A stretch of 64,000 nt of DNA from NCBI GenBank assembly GCA_023525975.1, contig CM042023.1, positions 62,001-126,000 on the forward strand, read 5' to 3'. The DNA comes from Smallanthus sonchifolius. Its lineage: Eukaryota; Streptophyta; Magnoliopsida; Asterales; Asteraceae. The notes under the pieces are model-generated. The model searched no databases. It had not been told where the DNA came from and worked only from the letters and a program-made list of their open reading frames with translations. Below are positions 24,001-35,895 of this stretch, one piece after another. Each line of letters opens with the position of its first letter. Position 1 is the stretch's first letter. Position numbers and translations under genes: made by a program.

Positions 24001-27000
24001 AGCCGAGCTTAAACGAGGTCGAGCCTAAAAATAAGCTTGTTTAATAAACGAGCCCGAGCTTCTTCAATCAAGCTCGAGCCAGCTCGCAAGCCTAAACGAG
24101 CATGTTATTTATATATTTTTTTATTAATATATTAAACATATATTTATATAATAATAATTAGTATATATAAAATTATTATAAAAAATAACTAAATAATATA
24201 TATTATGTTATATAAAAAAATATATAAACTAACAAGCCAAGCTCGAGCTTGAAAACTACTCACAAGCCGAGCTCAAGCTTTAGAAATAGAGCTCGAAACG
24301 AGCCAACTCTGTAAGTTAAATAGCCGAACTCAAGCCTAGTCGAGCTTGGGCTTGGCTCGACTAGTTTACACCCCTATGTGAAACTTTATGAACAGTTGTT
24401 TTCATGTTCGTAAAACAAATATATTCAGGTATTTTCATAGACAGATTTGGACTCTATCAAATTTCAAAGAAAAGATTCCTTACAGCAATGGTCTAGCATT
24501 AGTTATGTAAGAAGACATCCACTTCGAATAGGAACCAATAACATCTGCAAGTGATCTATGTACCTAAAATAAACGCAAGCAAGAATATAATATAACATTT
24601 CAGTTTTGAATTATGGAGTTTTTTAACATATTGGTAAATACCCTAGTAAATGACATACAATGCACATAAAGCCTTTTGGTTCATATGATGTCCTGTCACA
24701 CAAAATTGTCACCAAGTGCAAAACCATGGAGAGATCAAATGTCTGGCCTTCATGCAGTACTACATCAGCCACCTGGAAAAGAAAATGAACATTAAAAAAA
24801 AGATATTTATCCAATCCTATACTTGGTATTAGTGTCCCTCAATTTGCCTTCTTAAAGATAATATTGTAGGATTAATGGATTATATACAATCTAGTAGAAG
24901 TAACTGACCACATTAAGAGCAGACATTCTGGTTTCCACCTCCTTCCAAGGAATTTGTAAATTTGAAGACAACCAACCACCAGAAAAAATCTGATCATAAT
25001 TATATATTAGTGCTATTATTTTGGAGACTAATAATGTGGAATATAATACAATTATGTGCATACCTTTTGCAAGAAAACAGAAGGCTTTAAAAGCTGGCAA
25101 ATGTCCACCAAAAGCTCCACTAAATTTAACCTAAATTGAGCAAGGCCATCTGGCAAGTCCCTTGTTGCAGTCTCGCAAGTATATGTTGAATCATCTACCT
25201 ACCACAGTGAATGTCTACTTTAATGTTATTAATAATGGAATACATAATTGATACTCTAATGTTAATGTCATTAACAAAATTAAGAAAGGAAGAAAAAGTA
25301 GAACTTATTGGACATTTTACCTGAGAACGCATTAGAAGAGCATCAAACAATGCTGAAAATACTGGGGAAAAAACATCTTTGACAAGTTTGCTGTTTTCTG
25401 TGATCCCAACATCCATTCGAACAATATTGCTTGCAAGACTACACCTATAAATTGAAAAAGAAAAAAACAAATTCAATTTGTTAATATTCATCTGAAGTTC
25501 AGAACCGAGCATATAACTAGTTTTTTAATATTAACTGAATTGAAAAAACTTACCAGAACTGCATAGTTGAGTCTGCAATCTCCCAATCTTGACTTGGAAA
25601 AGACACACAACTGCCAGAATCACATAAACTTAAATTTAAGTGGAAGAAATTTCATGCATCAGAAAAGCTGCCGAGTGAAATCATGATTTTTATGCAGTTT
25701 GGATATTTAAAAAGTTACTGTTTAAAACATGGTTATATTTGTATGCATATCAAATTCCATAATAGAACTAACTTAAGGTTCAAGAAATTCAATATCTTAT
25801 AAGGTAATGATATAAAAAGGCAATAATTTAAGTTCTGACCTTAAAAGTGCATCCACCAGCATAAGAGCTTCAGAATGGGCTTCCATAATCAAACTTGGAG
25901 CCTAGATACCATTATATTACAAGATATTTAAAATCTTAATCACTACAAGAAAAATTAATTTTTATCCTGAAATATGAAGGAACATAATATGGAAAGCAAG
26001 ATGCTGAATATTCAATTACTTACAGCCTGACCAATCTCAGACATCAAGCATGCAATACCACTAATTACTTTTTCATCTCCGCCACTAAATGCTCGAAGAA
26101 GAACCTCTTTAAGAAATCCTACTTTGCATATAAGAACTTGTGGCAGTCCCTGTGGGAACGGAAAAGGTGAAACTCAAATGTAAATTTATCGAAAAAAAAT
26201 GAATGTTTCACTTAATATCAAACTACATTTACTAGAGGAGAAAGGGGGCATTTTTCTGTTGAGTATATAGATAGAACAACTGAAAAGTTTTTGTTTTGTA
26301 TCTTCCATTTATTCAAAAACAAACAAATATGTTGGACTAATCGTGTCATAGTTCTATAGTTAGAGGGGTTAATTGATTAGTTTTTATTAATTGTTTTGAT
26401 TTTATTATTGAGTCGGCAGATTTGTTTTGAATTAGGGATAGATTTGGATTGATTTGTTTTCTCTATTTATTAGAAATTAGAGTTTGATTAGGCTTAGGTT
26501 TGTGGGTTATATAAAGCGTTGATGGATGTAATTTTATTATTCCAGTTTTATTAATCAGAAAGTGTCAATCATTGTTTTTGGTCAAAAAGCCAAGAGTTCT
26601 TCTTCATCTTCTTCTTCTCTGTTTGTGATTTTTGTGATCTGATTTGGGCCATTAATTGGTATCAGAGCGGGTTTGAGAGTTGTTTTTGGAGAGAGGGAGC
26701 AGCCCCCTTTTGACTGCAGGGCTGCCATCTGAGACAGCAGGTGGGTCGGCATTCTTTGAGGCAACAAAAGGGAAAAACAGGCAGTAGCTTGGTGCTTGGA
26801 AGCTTAGTGACTGACGGAAAAGAAAAAGGAAAAAAAGGGGAAGGCAGCAGATCAGCAGGGGCTGATCGAGTAGAAGCAGGAGGTTCAACCTAGGTCTGAT
26901 CGCAGCGGGGGCTCAAATTCTTTTGACAGAAAAACCAACGGGTGTAGCGCAGAAGAAACGAAACAGCAAGAGACTGAGGTGTTCGTTTAGCGACTCGAAG

Positions 27001-29240
27001 ACGGAACAGCAGGTGGTTGTTGTCTTGTTGGTGGTTGATAAGCAGGGGGTGCATATCAAGGAAGAGTTTGACAGTTTGGTTAGCATCAAGTAAAGTGCAA
27101 TGGGAGACAAACACATCGTGGCTGTGGAAGTTCAAACCATGAAGACTTTCGACGTGGCCGAGGTAGAGGTTGGGGGTCCGGGAAAGGTCAAGATGGTCCG
27201 GGAAGACGGGGAACCGATGCTGCTGTGTAGGATGATGGGCACAAGACAAGATTAGGGGAGTGATTGTTGGATAATCTTGTCGTAGTTCTATAGTTAGAGG
27301 GAATTGTTTTGATTTTATTATTGAGTCAGCATATTTGTTTTGAATTAGGGATAGATTTGGTTTGATTTGTTTTCTCTATTTATTAGGAATTAGAGTTTGA
27401 TTAGGTTTAGGTTTGTGGGTTATTTAAAGGGTTGATGGATGTAATTTTATTATTCCATTTTTATTAATCAGAAAGTGTAGATCATTGTTTTTGGTCAAAA
27501 AGCTGAGAGTTCTTTATCTTCTTTTCTGTTCGTGATTTTTGTGATCTGATCTGGCCATTAAAATGTTTTAAAACATGATCAATAGTATTATATTGTTGTA
27601 TTTATTTTTTGTTATCTCCAACATGTATTTCTTAATTGTTCAATTTTGAAAAATAATTCAAGTTAGCTCTGACTTATAAAAGGTCAAGGATTTGAAAAAA
27701 GAAGATACTATGAAATAGTACCATAGGATGAAATCTCAACAAACAATTTTGTAATGCTTTTTTTTTAAATTGTGCCCTTTTGCGACATATGACGTAATAT
27801 TTTTCAAATTTACATCAGTGACCAAGTTAAAGCAAACAAGCCTTTATGATGACTTTATAATTTATGGAATATGCATACCTCATGCCGACCAACAAGCTCA
27901 ATCAAAACCTCAATTGCTAGATCGAATGACGATGAAACCTATAAACACTCGGGGCAAAAAAAATGTAAGTTCAGTAACTGATCCTTTATAAAGGATCCGT
28001 AAATGACCAAAAAATAACCCTGAGAATGGTTTTTCACCTGCAAAGAGTTGAAAACAAAATTAAGAAGGGGATGGTCTAGTAATGAGACAGGTAAAATGTC
28101 TGAGAAACATCCTGCTCGAACCTGAAAATAAGCAGGCATGATTCAGATGTAGAAGAATGTGAAAACAAAACATTCAATAATCACTATTAAGACATACAAA
28201 AGCACAATTAAGTAACTTCGATTTATAAGGCTAAAAAACATTTAAAGGTCATACCCAACTCAACAAACAACGAAGAATCTTTCTGCTCCTTTCATGTAGT
28301 TGAATGGCAGCATCAAAGGTTTCTTCAGATTGCTGCAGTAGGAACTTCAATACTGCTGGTGTATGTAATAGTAGCTGCTAATTCAAGAGGACAATATTAA
28401 AAAAGAAAATCCAATAATAATAATAAGAAGAAGAAGAAAGCAAATGGTCTAGAGTGTATTACCTCTGGGCCATGGTCAATTCTTTGAGCAGATTTGGTTT
28501 TATAATTAGCACATTCATCTTCAACAACCTCTGGCAAGACTGTGAGCATTTCCAAAACTACAATATTGCCATCATCCTGACCTTGAAGATTGTGAAGAGT
28601 GTAAAATAGCTTTTGAATTGGGTTGTAGTACTCGAGGGCGTGAAGTATGAGTGTGGATAGAGCCAGGCAAATTTGTGTTAAGAGCTACACCCAAAAAGAC
28701 ATAAAGATGAAGTTAGTAATGAAAACTGAAGAGTAGAAAGTTGTTTGAGAAGTAGAGTACCTGGGATGGGCCTAAACAAAATCTTTTAGCAGCCAGAAGG
28801 AGAGCATTAACAAGAGATTCTTTTGCTTCCAAATGCAAAGAATGTCCTTCATTTTGGATCTGAAAAGTGAGAATTGAATGGAATTTCATAGCTTGTTTGA
28901 ATTTTGACTTAATAACATGTGTTTGGCAGGGCTTAAGTATGATGCAAGCCTCAATTGGTATTTAATAAGAGGTCGATGGAAAATTGAGTAAGTGATAGGG
29001 ATAGACCTAGGAGAAGAAACGAACCTTTCGCTTAAGAAGTTGAGCTGCGAAGAACTCAAGTTCAAAATCGGAAACGTATGGAGTAGGATGGTGTGAGGTG
29101 AGAATTGAGGTGGCGATCTCCCAAGCAGCATCTGTCTGCTGGAACTGAACCAGCCACTGATTAGCAGAGACGCGATTACAAGACTCAGTATCGTGATTTA
29201 AGACGTGAACCGCCTGCGCCACCTGGATTTGTAACTCCAG
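21023..29240 (-). CDS. importin-beta family nuclear transport receptor (transportin-3/importin-13-like)
   Basis: 24 exons give 1008 residues; all exons together are 3027 bp, in frame. Exons, 5' to 3': 29240-29025, 28859-28761, 28684-28463, 28377-28255, 28121-28038, 27938-27879, 26149-26024, 25901-25840, 25610-25554, 25444-25321, 25198-25064, 24989-24909, 24772-24659, 24563-24484, 23440-23305, 23227-23078, 22995-22913, 22827-22634, 22557-22465, 22399-22212, 22127-22016, 21653-21496, 21416-21300, 21235-21023. The N-terminus (LQIQVAQAVHVLNHDTESCN, then FFAAQLLKRK) is the importin-beta N-terminal domain. The rest is helical HEAT/ARM-type. It matches the Arabidopsis At1g12930 type in length and order. 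Such receptors carry cargo through the nuclear pore in a Ran-dependent way; the cargo of this one is unknown. The expected initiator codon is CTG, preceded by TGA. Confidence 0.9.
23573..23905 (-). mobile_element. MITE-like repeat with GAGGTGGC end, in importin intron
   Basis: The right end GCCACCTCT and the interior of AACGGGTCAAAATGGG and GACCCATT blocks match the elements at 62697-62957 and 53686 (AGAGGTGGCAA start). The left terminal repeat is degraded, so the exact start is uncertain. Confidence 0.45.
23936..24375. mobile_element. MULE-type MITE with 10-bp target duplication, in importin intron
   Basis: 440 bp bounded by AGGGGTGTAAA and TTTACACCCCT. It is flanked on both sides by ATGTGAAACT (23926-23935 and 24376-24385). 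The arms are rich in GAGCTCG and GAGCC words and the centre is AT-rich. A 9-11 bp target duplication suits Mutator-like elements. No transposase is present, so it was moved in trans. It sits between exons 14 and 15. Confidence 0.85.
26330..27560 (+). mobile_element. non-autonomous LTR element (TRIM-like) in importin intron 6
   Basis: Two LTRs start TGTTGGA at 26330 (about 322 bp) and 27265 (about 293 bp). They share ATAGTTAGAGG, TTTTATTATTGAGTC, TAGGGATAGATTTGG and GGTCAAAAAGC. The primer site TGGTATCAGAGC lies at 26657-26668 and a purine-rich AGATTAGGGGAGTGAT precedes the second LTR. The 0.6-kb interior encodes no protein, so it depends on another element. The LTRs differ mainly by a 22-bp stretch (GGTTAATTGATTAGTTTTTA) missing from the right one. 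Flanks AAATA and AAATG give a 4/5 match as a target duplication. It is antisense to the gene. Confidence 0.85.
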
Positions 29241-29282
29241 TCAAAATCTCATCATCATTCATAATCCACAATCAACGATTCA

Positions 29283-29424
29283 TTCCTCTCTCTCTCTCTC
29301 CCCCTCCCTCCCTCTCCCTCCCTCTCTCCCTCCCTCTCCCCCTCTCTCCCCCTCTCCCCCTCCCCCCCTTCCTCCCCCTCCCCTCCCTCCCTCCCTCCCT
29401 CTCTCTCTCTCTCTCACTCTCACT
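29283..29424. repeat. polypyrimidine (CT/CCCT)n tract in importin 5' region
   Basis: About 140 bases of almost pure C and T on the plus strand, so GA-rich on the sense strand of the importin gene. It starts about 40 bases upstream of its start region. GA-rich tracts are common in plant 5' leaders and core promoters. It may also make this promoter prone to length change. Confidence 0.85.
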
Positions 29425-31660
29425 GATTTTTGTCTATTCAGTACCCTAGCCTACCCACGCCGGAGGACCAAACCGGAATAATGATAACTAATTACTAACT
29501 AATTACACGCTTGTTGCAGTGACAGTGTAAAGATTTTGAAAGATTGAATTATATGACTAAGAAAAACAAAGTTGACCATAATAAATGTTATCGGGCCGCC
29601 ACAAACTGACTTATAAGGCTACATTTGCCACAAAAAAGCATGTTTTATAAGTGGTTATTTACATTAACTGTTTACAAAAGACCACATAAATAGCAGTCCA
29701 CTACGAAGACTAAGACTACATGCTTATTTTAAACAACACTTAGGTTGGTTATGCTGCACAAAAGAGGGGTTTAGAAAAGTATTAATTGGATGCAACCTTT
29801 TCCGTCATTGTGTCGTTACTTCCTACTGTTTCTGCTTCTTGCTAGATGATTCTTTTCCTTCGGCTTGTCTTTTACCTGGTTTTGATACAAATAAGATCAT
29901 ATATATTATTACTACTGTTGAGGAAATGTAGAAACTAACTTGACATTGTAGTGAGTAGTAGATATTTTACCTAATGATAGTTGCATGGGTCTTTTGGTAG
30001 TGTGCACTTTGGGGTCACGTGTTGTTGGGGCAGTGCTTGTTGAATGGTGCAAGAAAATTAATGGAAGACCCAAAGTGAAACAAACCTTCGTTAAAGACTA
30101 CCAGAGTAGAAATTTGGTAGACCTGCTGACATAAACACCAAACAACAAAACCTTATAAGGGCATGCCTCTAAAGATATCAACGGAGCTTGAAAGAGACTT
30201 TGGATTTTGTTGGATGGAATATTAACTTTGTGGTGCATTTTGTGTTTGGTATTTGTCAATTTATTTAAACGTACATAACAAAATTTAGAGAAATCTGTAT
30301 ATTATTTGAGCTGTGAGTTTACATCTCAATTTTTTTGTGGGTTGTAAACTTACTGCTTCCGTTGTAAAAGATCTTGTTGGAAGCGGTAACAATTTGGTTA
30401 TAGAACCATCATGAAAACTCATATTATTTGGAAATTTTTATTTGTAGCTGATTTTTATGTGTCACCATCTACACATCCACAACAAATGCTTAGGCGTGGA
30501 AGAACAAAGAGCACGTTTTATTGAACTTTTGGAAGAACAAAGAGCACGTTTTATTGAACTTATGGATCTATCACCATGTCTCTGTTCAAGTCATCCAATT
30601 TGTGTTTCGGTTAATGTGTATAGGCAAACACAAAACAGAACAGCATGTAAACTATGCAAATGATAAATCAGGAACAAAATCCAAATCAATATTGCTGTTG
30701 GAAAGCAATAGGTTTGAAACTGAAATTAACCAATAAATCTAACATTTTAAGTTTCACAGTCCAAAAAAAATGTTAACCTAAACCTAAAAAAAATAGGAAT
30801 CTGATGAGATTAAACATGGTGAGTCAACAACAGTTCCATTTTATGTCTACAAATCATAAACCTTGAAAGCCCTTTTTAAATCATCCAACCTAAACCTAAA
30901 AAAATAAAACTGGAATCTGATGAGATTAAACATGATGAGTCAACTGTAGGTGCACAAATCACACACAACAAACAAACGAAAACCTAAATCTCCAGACGGT
31001 GATATCTGAAAAAAAAAATGAAGTCGAACACCTTTGTTAACCCACAATAACATAAAAGCTTACCTCGGGCACAGATCGGAGAGCGTAACCTCATGAAACG
31101 ATGCCTCCTGCGGCCATGCTGTCGTTGCGCGGGAGATGGGTTTATGAGGTAAAGAAAGGAATGCAGATGAAGGTGGATGATGAAGATGGGTTTATGAGTA
31201 TAAAAAGACGCGTGTAATATTAAGCAACACATACTTAAAAAGAAAAAGAAAAAAATAAAAAGAAAGAAGTAATACAATTGGTCACCGTCATTACTAGACA
31301 AGAGAGTTAGAATATGGTACCTTATGTTTGGGAGTTGTCGTTACTAATGGTGAATTATGGGTGTTTTCTTTGTAGGTAAAGCTTTGGTTTAATATCTTTG
31401 GTCCGTTTTTTGTTGGATTGAATTCTCGTTTGTTTTGGTGGTTGTCATTGGTTGGGGTTAGAACTTCTTGCGGGGAGTCATTAAACTTGTTTTAAGTTGC
31501 CTTTTGGATGTTAAAACTTGATGTCATTTTTGAAATATCGTTTTATTCTTATTAACAAAACTATGTCGTTTCGTTGTAATTATCATGTTGATTAATCAAG
31601 GGTGCTAGATGGGACCTATATTCCGCATGATTTTAAAAGCTAAAATCGGTTGAATTTTTT
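29425..31660. other. intergenic region, no confident gene
   Basis: No conserved protein is recognised. 29824-29875 plus 29971 upward could be the two last exons of a minus-strand gene (GKRQAEGKESSSKKQKQ then stop, with consistent splice sites), but no upstream exons were found. 30500-30560 has a tandem repeat of GAAGAACAAAGAGCACG, and 30775-30835 is repeated at 30890-30950 (CTGATGAGATTAAACAT). Low-complexity and AT-rich DNA fills the rest. Confidence 0.35.
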
Positions 31661-31679
31661 TGCTGTTACATTGGGCCAC

Positions 31680-33756
31680 CTAAAGCTTCAACCAAGCATG
31701 ACTAAGACATCCTCGAGGAAGGGACGAACCTAAGAAGCAAAGGAGCGAAGTTTGGACAACAAAATAGGGTCTAATTCTTCCACATAAGGCTCCTTATCAT
31801 TCAAGGAAGCATTGGGCGACCTCCGGACAGTCTTAAAGGGGATAATAGTATCGGAGACCCAAAGAACCGATCCTTCCATGGACCGTTCAAACCAACAGTA
31901 GATGAAACCAATCCTTTCTCCACTTAGGTTTTTCCTATGGTAAACTAGTTATCATTTTTTTTCCAAGCGAAAGAAGTGACGGAACATCGCCAAAGAAGGA
32001 TCATGACCTAATGCACGACAGACCTGTTCAAAATGAAGACCCCTAGTGTAACAAACCATTTTCGGGTTTAAATAATAATATGCGTAAACATATTATTAAG
32101 ATGTAAATAACCAAAATAAAAGTTGAGGGTTCGTTGTGCAAATGAGTATACTTGAAGTTTGAGAGTAAAGAGTCAACTTTCAAACTGTAGGGGCTGATTT
32201 GTAATTATTAAAAATCGGATTTTTATTATGGGGAGGGGGGTCACGCACACATCAGTGTGTTGTGTGTGTGGGTGGCGTAAACCAGAGAATAGAGGAAGAG
32301 GATATTTCAATCAAGAACTCCAAATTGATACTTGCATGTTCGGATTTGAAGGATTTGGCATGCTCATCTTCTTCTAAACATCAAGTAAGCTTCTTCCTCT
32401 TCACCTAAATCTTCATTTTTGTGTTCTTCAAGGATTTTAGGTAAAAACCCTAAATTTCATAAGTTGGGGGATGTTGGATGGGTGATTATTGGTTAAATGT
32501 TATTATCTAGCATATCTAAAGCTAAAGGTGCAAGAAATTCACCATTTTAACATCTAATTTGATTATGTAAAAACTAGGGTTCTTGAGGTGAATTTGGGGG
32601 TTTTTCCTAAATTGGATGTTTAAATGATGTGTTATAAGTGTTTATGATGTTTATAAATACAAAACTTGATGAAAATCCCTAAACTTTTTTACGATCAAAG
32701 ATATTGAAAAATTGGGTGAAAGATAAACCCGAACTCAAACGGGTCAAATGGGTTGAGTTGATTAGATATTGAATATTGATAGGGATTTTGGGAGGTTAAG
32801 GTTAGGATTAGGTTATATGGACCATTTTGGTCATAGATGATGAACTTTAGTTCATCTTATGGGTGTTTGACCCAATTGACATTTTTAGGATTCTAGATTA
32901 CAAATGTTTAGGTAATCGGAGTGCTAAGTTTGAAGATCAACCGGGTTCGTCTAGCATAAAAGGTAAGTGTTTTACACTTACGTAGTAATTGGTATTTACC
33001 CGAAAGGTGAGAGGTAATCGGTTAGTCTTCGTCATTAGAATTCCGAGTGTGAATTGTCTGAGAGGAGGTTCCCTTAGGATCTTAGTGATTGTTGCTAGTC
33101 CGAGTCATAGTGTGTCGATCTGAGATTACCTCGTGCATCTTAGATGTATTGTGGACATTGAGACCGAGAGGTGATATGTCTTTAGGGTACATTATCATTG
33201 TTGGAGAGACTTAAAGGTAATCTGACTATCTGGTGAGTTTATTGCATCGTTAGAGTTTTTTAGTTGGTGACACCCTGAGAGTGATTAGGGATCCACTAGG
33301 TTGTCTAGAGTTGTTATCCTTAGATACCCATACCCATCATAGTTTCCATAACCGGTAGAAGTCTATGCTTTGCAAGTAGGATTCCGACCTAGGTGGTATT
33401 CTTCTCATTCCTGATATTCCCAAGTCCTTGTTCTGATAGTTAGAGTCGTTCATTAGTATTATGCATTAGTAGTTAATCAGTAGTGTAGAAAACCCCCAAA
33501 CCAATCATTCATAGTTCGAGTCAGAGTATAGTTTAGTTATTCAATGTCTATAGAGTTCGATAATCCGGTTTACCATTAAGTTGTGCTACACTCGATAGGT
33601 TCACTTGCATGTCAATGCGGTCTAGTTCATAGGTATTCCATTTATTACTTAGGAGTCTAGATTATGTTTTATTTATTAGTTTTTATAGACCGTTTGGGCG
33701 ACATTAATAGTAAGTCAGAGCCACCCATCACTAAGTCATAGCTAACTCTGACTTGG
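31680..33756. mobile_element. retroelement fragments and LTR-like DNA
   Basis: 31700-32040 holds coding-like remnants on the minus strand with stops; the family is not recognised. 32048 begins TGTAACAAACC, like the LTR at 13475. Both carry an ACATCAAGTAAG leader motif and a GGTAAGTG.TTT..CACTTAC block. 33001-33745 is anonymous and ends in a purine run, ACTTGGGGGTTGA, that would suit a polypurine tract for the LTR that follows. Confidence 0.45.
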
Positions 33757-34134
33757 GGGTTGATGGCGTGGGTAGACAAATCTACAAGTCACAGAGTAAA
33801 TAAGCATAGTAGCTCGTTACACCATCTACACAGCTCAGGAGGTAAGATGGTCAGGAGCATCTAGCTATAGTAACTAAACAGTACCATGATCAGAGGTCAA
33901 CACCTCATAACAAAAGCATTAGGATCTAGGATCGTCTTGGAAAAGGAAGAACGCAGCCCTCGGAAATTGGAACTCTAGTGTCTACACCAAAGAGGCAAGG
34001 TCAACCTATATCCGAGAAAGTAAGAGAGAAGCAGTCCGGAAATAGACAAGCCAGCTGGACGTCAAGCTCACCACAGGCGGGAAATCCCCTCTATAAAAGA
34101 GGCCCTTAGCCACTCTCCAAGCCATATTCAGTTC
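33757..34134 (+). mobile_element. 3' LTR of an old gypsy element, left part (resumes at 49086)
   Basis: Starts TGGCGTGGGTAGACA after a polypurine-like run. It has a TATA box, CTATAAAAGAGG, at 34091-34102. It is interrupted at AGTTC (34130-34134) by the minus-strand solo LTR and continues at 49086 with the same AGTTC, then ACTATCGGTCTCATAC. The original LTR would be about 0.6 kb, ending near 49306. The clade is uncertain. Confidence 0.5.
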
Positions 34135-35782
34135 TGTCAAACCCGGCCAAGACGGAATCGCGAGACGTAACGTCCATGGTTTCCAAAGCATATGATTATC
34201 GTAAACACATACATACAATTTGGATACATAGTTTAAAGTTAAATTTTTACAGCCAAAATATTTTGTTCAAGTCACAAAATAGTAAGATTTTGCAAATATG
34301 ACCCAAGTGTGATGGGTTACACAAGAAAAATCTTCAAAAGCAGTATCCATCGTGTATGCATGAACCCTACGAGTATTACCCTTGAAACCGCGTTTAATTT
34401 CCTAAAAAACACACTTAAAAGTGTCAACACGAGGTTGGTGAGTTCACAAGTTTAGTTATAATAAGTACAAGATAGTCAATGTTCACAAAATCAAGTCTCA
34501 AGTATACGTTAAATGAAACCAAGTAATCGTATCAAGTTTGACCTATCAAGTTGACCCATCATAGCTAGCTAGGCATATGAAGTTTATTTTACATAAGTGT
34601 TAACCAAACCAAACACAGGTGTTTCGTGTGACATCCGACATTTTCAGGTTAACTCCGTTAACGCAAACATCGTTATCTCAAACATTTGTTTATACAAACT
34701 CAGTTATCTCAACATTCACTCATGCATTACATTTAATTAGGATTAGTTAGATGTGTTAGTTTCGCACAAACACTCATATAACGGTAATTCGGAGAATTAC
34801 CGAATCGCACGAGTCGATCCCCGAGTCTGTCCCCGAAAGTTGGTGATAATTAAAAATAATACTTCGAACAATAAATAATTTATAATTGATGTAAATTATG
34901 TGTTTTACGTGTTATGTGATTTTATGCGTAAATTGTAGACTTTCGTGAAATCGCGTACGTTTATAAGGATTTTTTATAAAAACCCTAACCCCATAACTCC
35001 AAAATTTCGAAAATAATCAGCCTCCACTCCCCTTGAGATCGCAAATCCCCTCTTCATCTCCAAACCATTCTTAGATCGATCTCCTTCTTGCAATCGTTGG
35101 TGTTCTTGAACAATCCTAGCATCAATCTTCGTTTCTATCGGATCAAGTAAGATTTCAGGTATATTTATTTATATATTTTTAGAAATATGGTTATGTGAAA
35201 CCTTAGTTTTCATCCAAACAAGAATCCATTCGATAAAGATGCAAACTTTGATAACTAGTTGTGTATTATGATGATATTGATTGGTTTTGTTGATTTTGTG
35301 AAACCCTAGATGTCTAGAACCGAGAGTTACTATATAAGGAAACTTTTGTGATTTCTATCTTGCATGTTAGACATGATTAGGATGATATGATGATATCTAT
35401 ACGTTACTTGATGCATGTTTAAGTGAATTGTGAAGTTAGATTTTGAATACCTATCCCGGTTTTACAAACTTGCTAAATAAGGAAACTTTAATCGACTAAA
35501 GTAGTCATAACTTGCTAGTTTGATATGCGTGTTAGTATATTATGATACTTGTAGGTTAACAATGATGAAATAACGTGTTGTAACGTGTTAAATCTCATAA
35601 ACCATGCATGTTATCTTTAGTCGACTATAAAAGGAAACCATAAACTGTAATGTGATCAACATGTTAAAGATCAAGGTGTGTGTTACATGTTTAACCTTCT
35701 AGAACGTATTAGATTCATATTATGAACATAATTAGTAACGATAGTTTATGGAAAACATGAGTCTCGAACATAACTGCTATTT

Positions 35783-35895
35783 ATAGAAAGCTGCTATAGA
35801 TAGAAACCTGCTATTTATGGAAACCTGCTATTTATGCAAACCTGCTATTTATGGAAACCTGCTATTTTTTAAAACTTGCTATTTATGAAAACCGT
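35783..35895. repeat. 17-bp minisatellite in the Tekay 5' LTR
   Basis: Six to seven imperfect copies of a unit near CCTGCTATTTATGGAAA. The 3' LTR has about five copies at 43330-43413, and more copies inside its inverted segment at 44390-44442. Confidence 0.85.

Noticed and set aside
26330..27560. Clear 5-bp target duplication for the intronic TRIM-like element
   Set aside because: Best candidates AAATA and AAATG differ by one base and depend on where the LTR is taken to end, so it is not claimed as certain.
30984..31301. 105-codon minus-strand frame
   Set aside because: Phe-rich low-complexity reading of an A/T-rich tract. The GC-richer part at 31070-31140 may be a leader exon but has no conserved protein.
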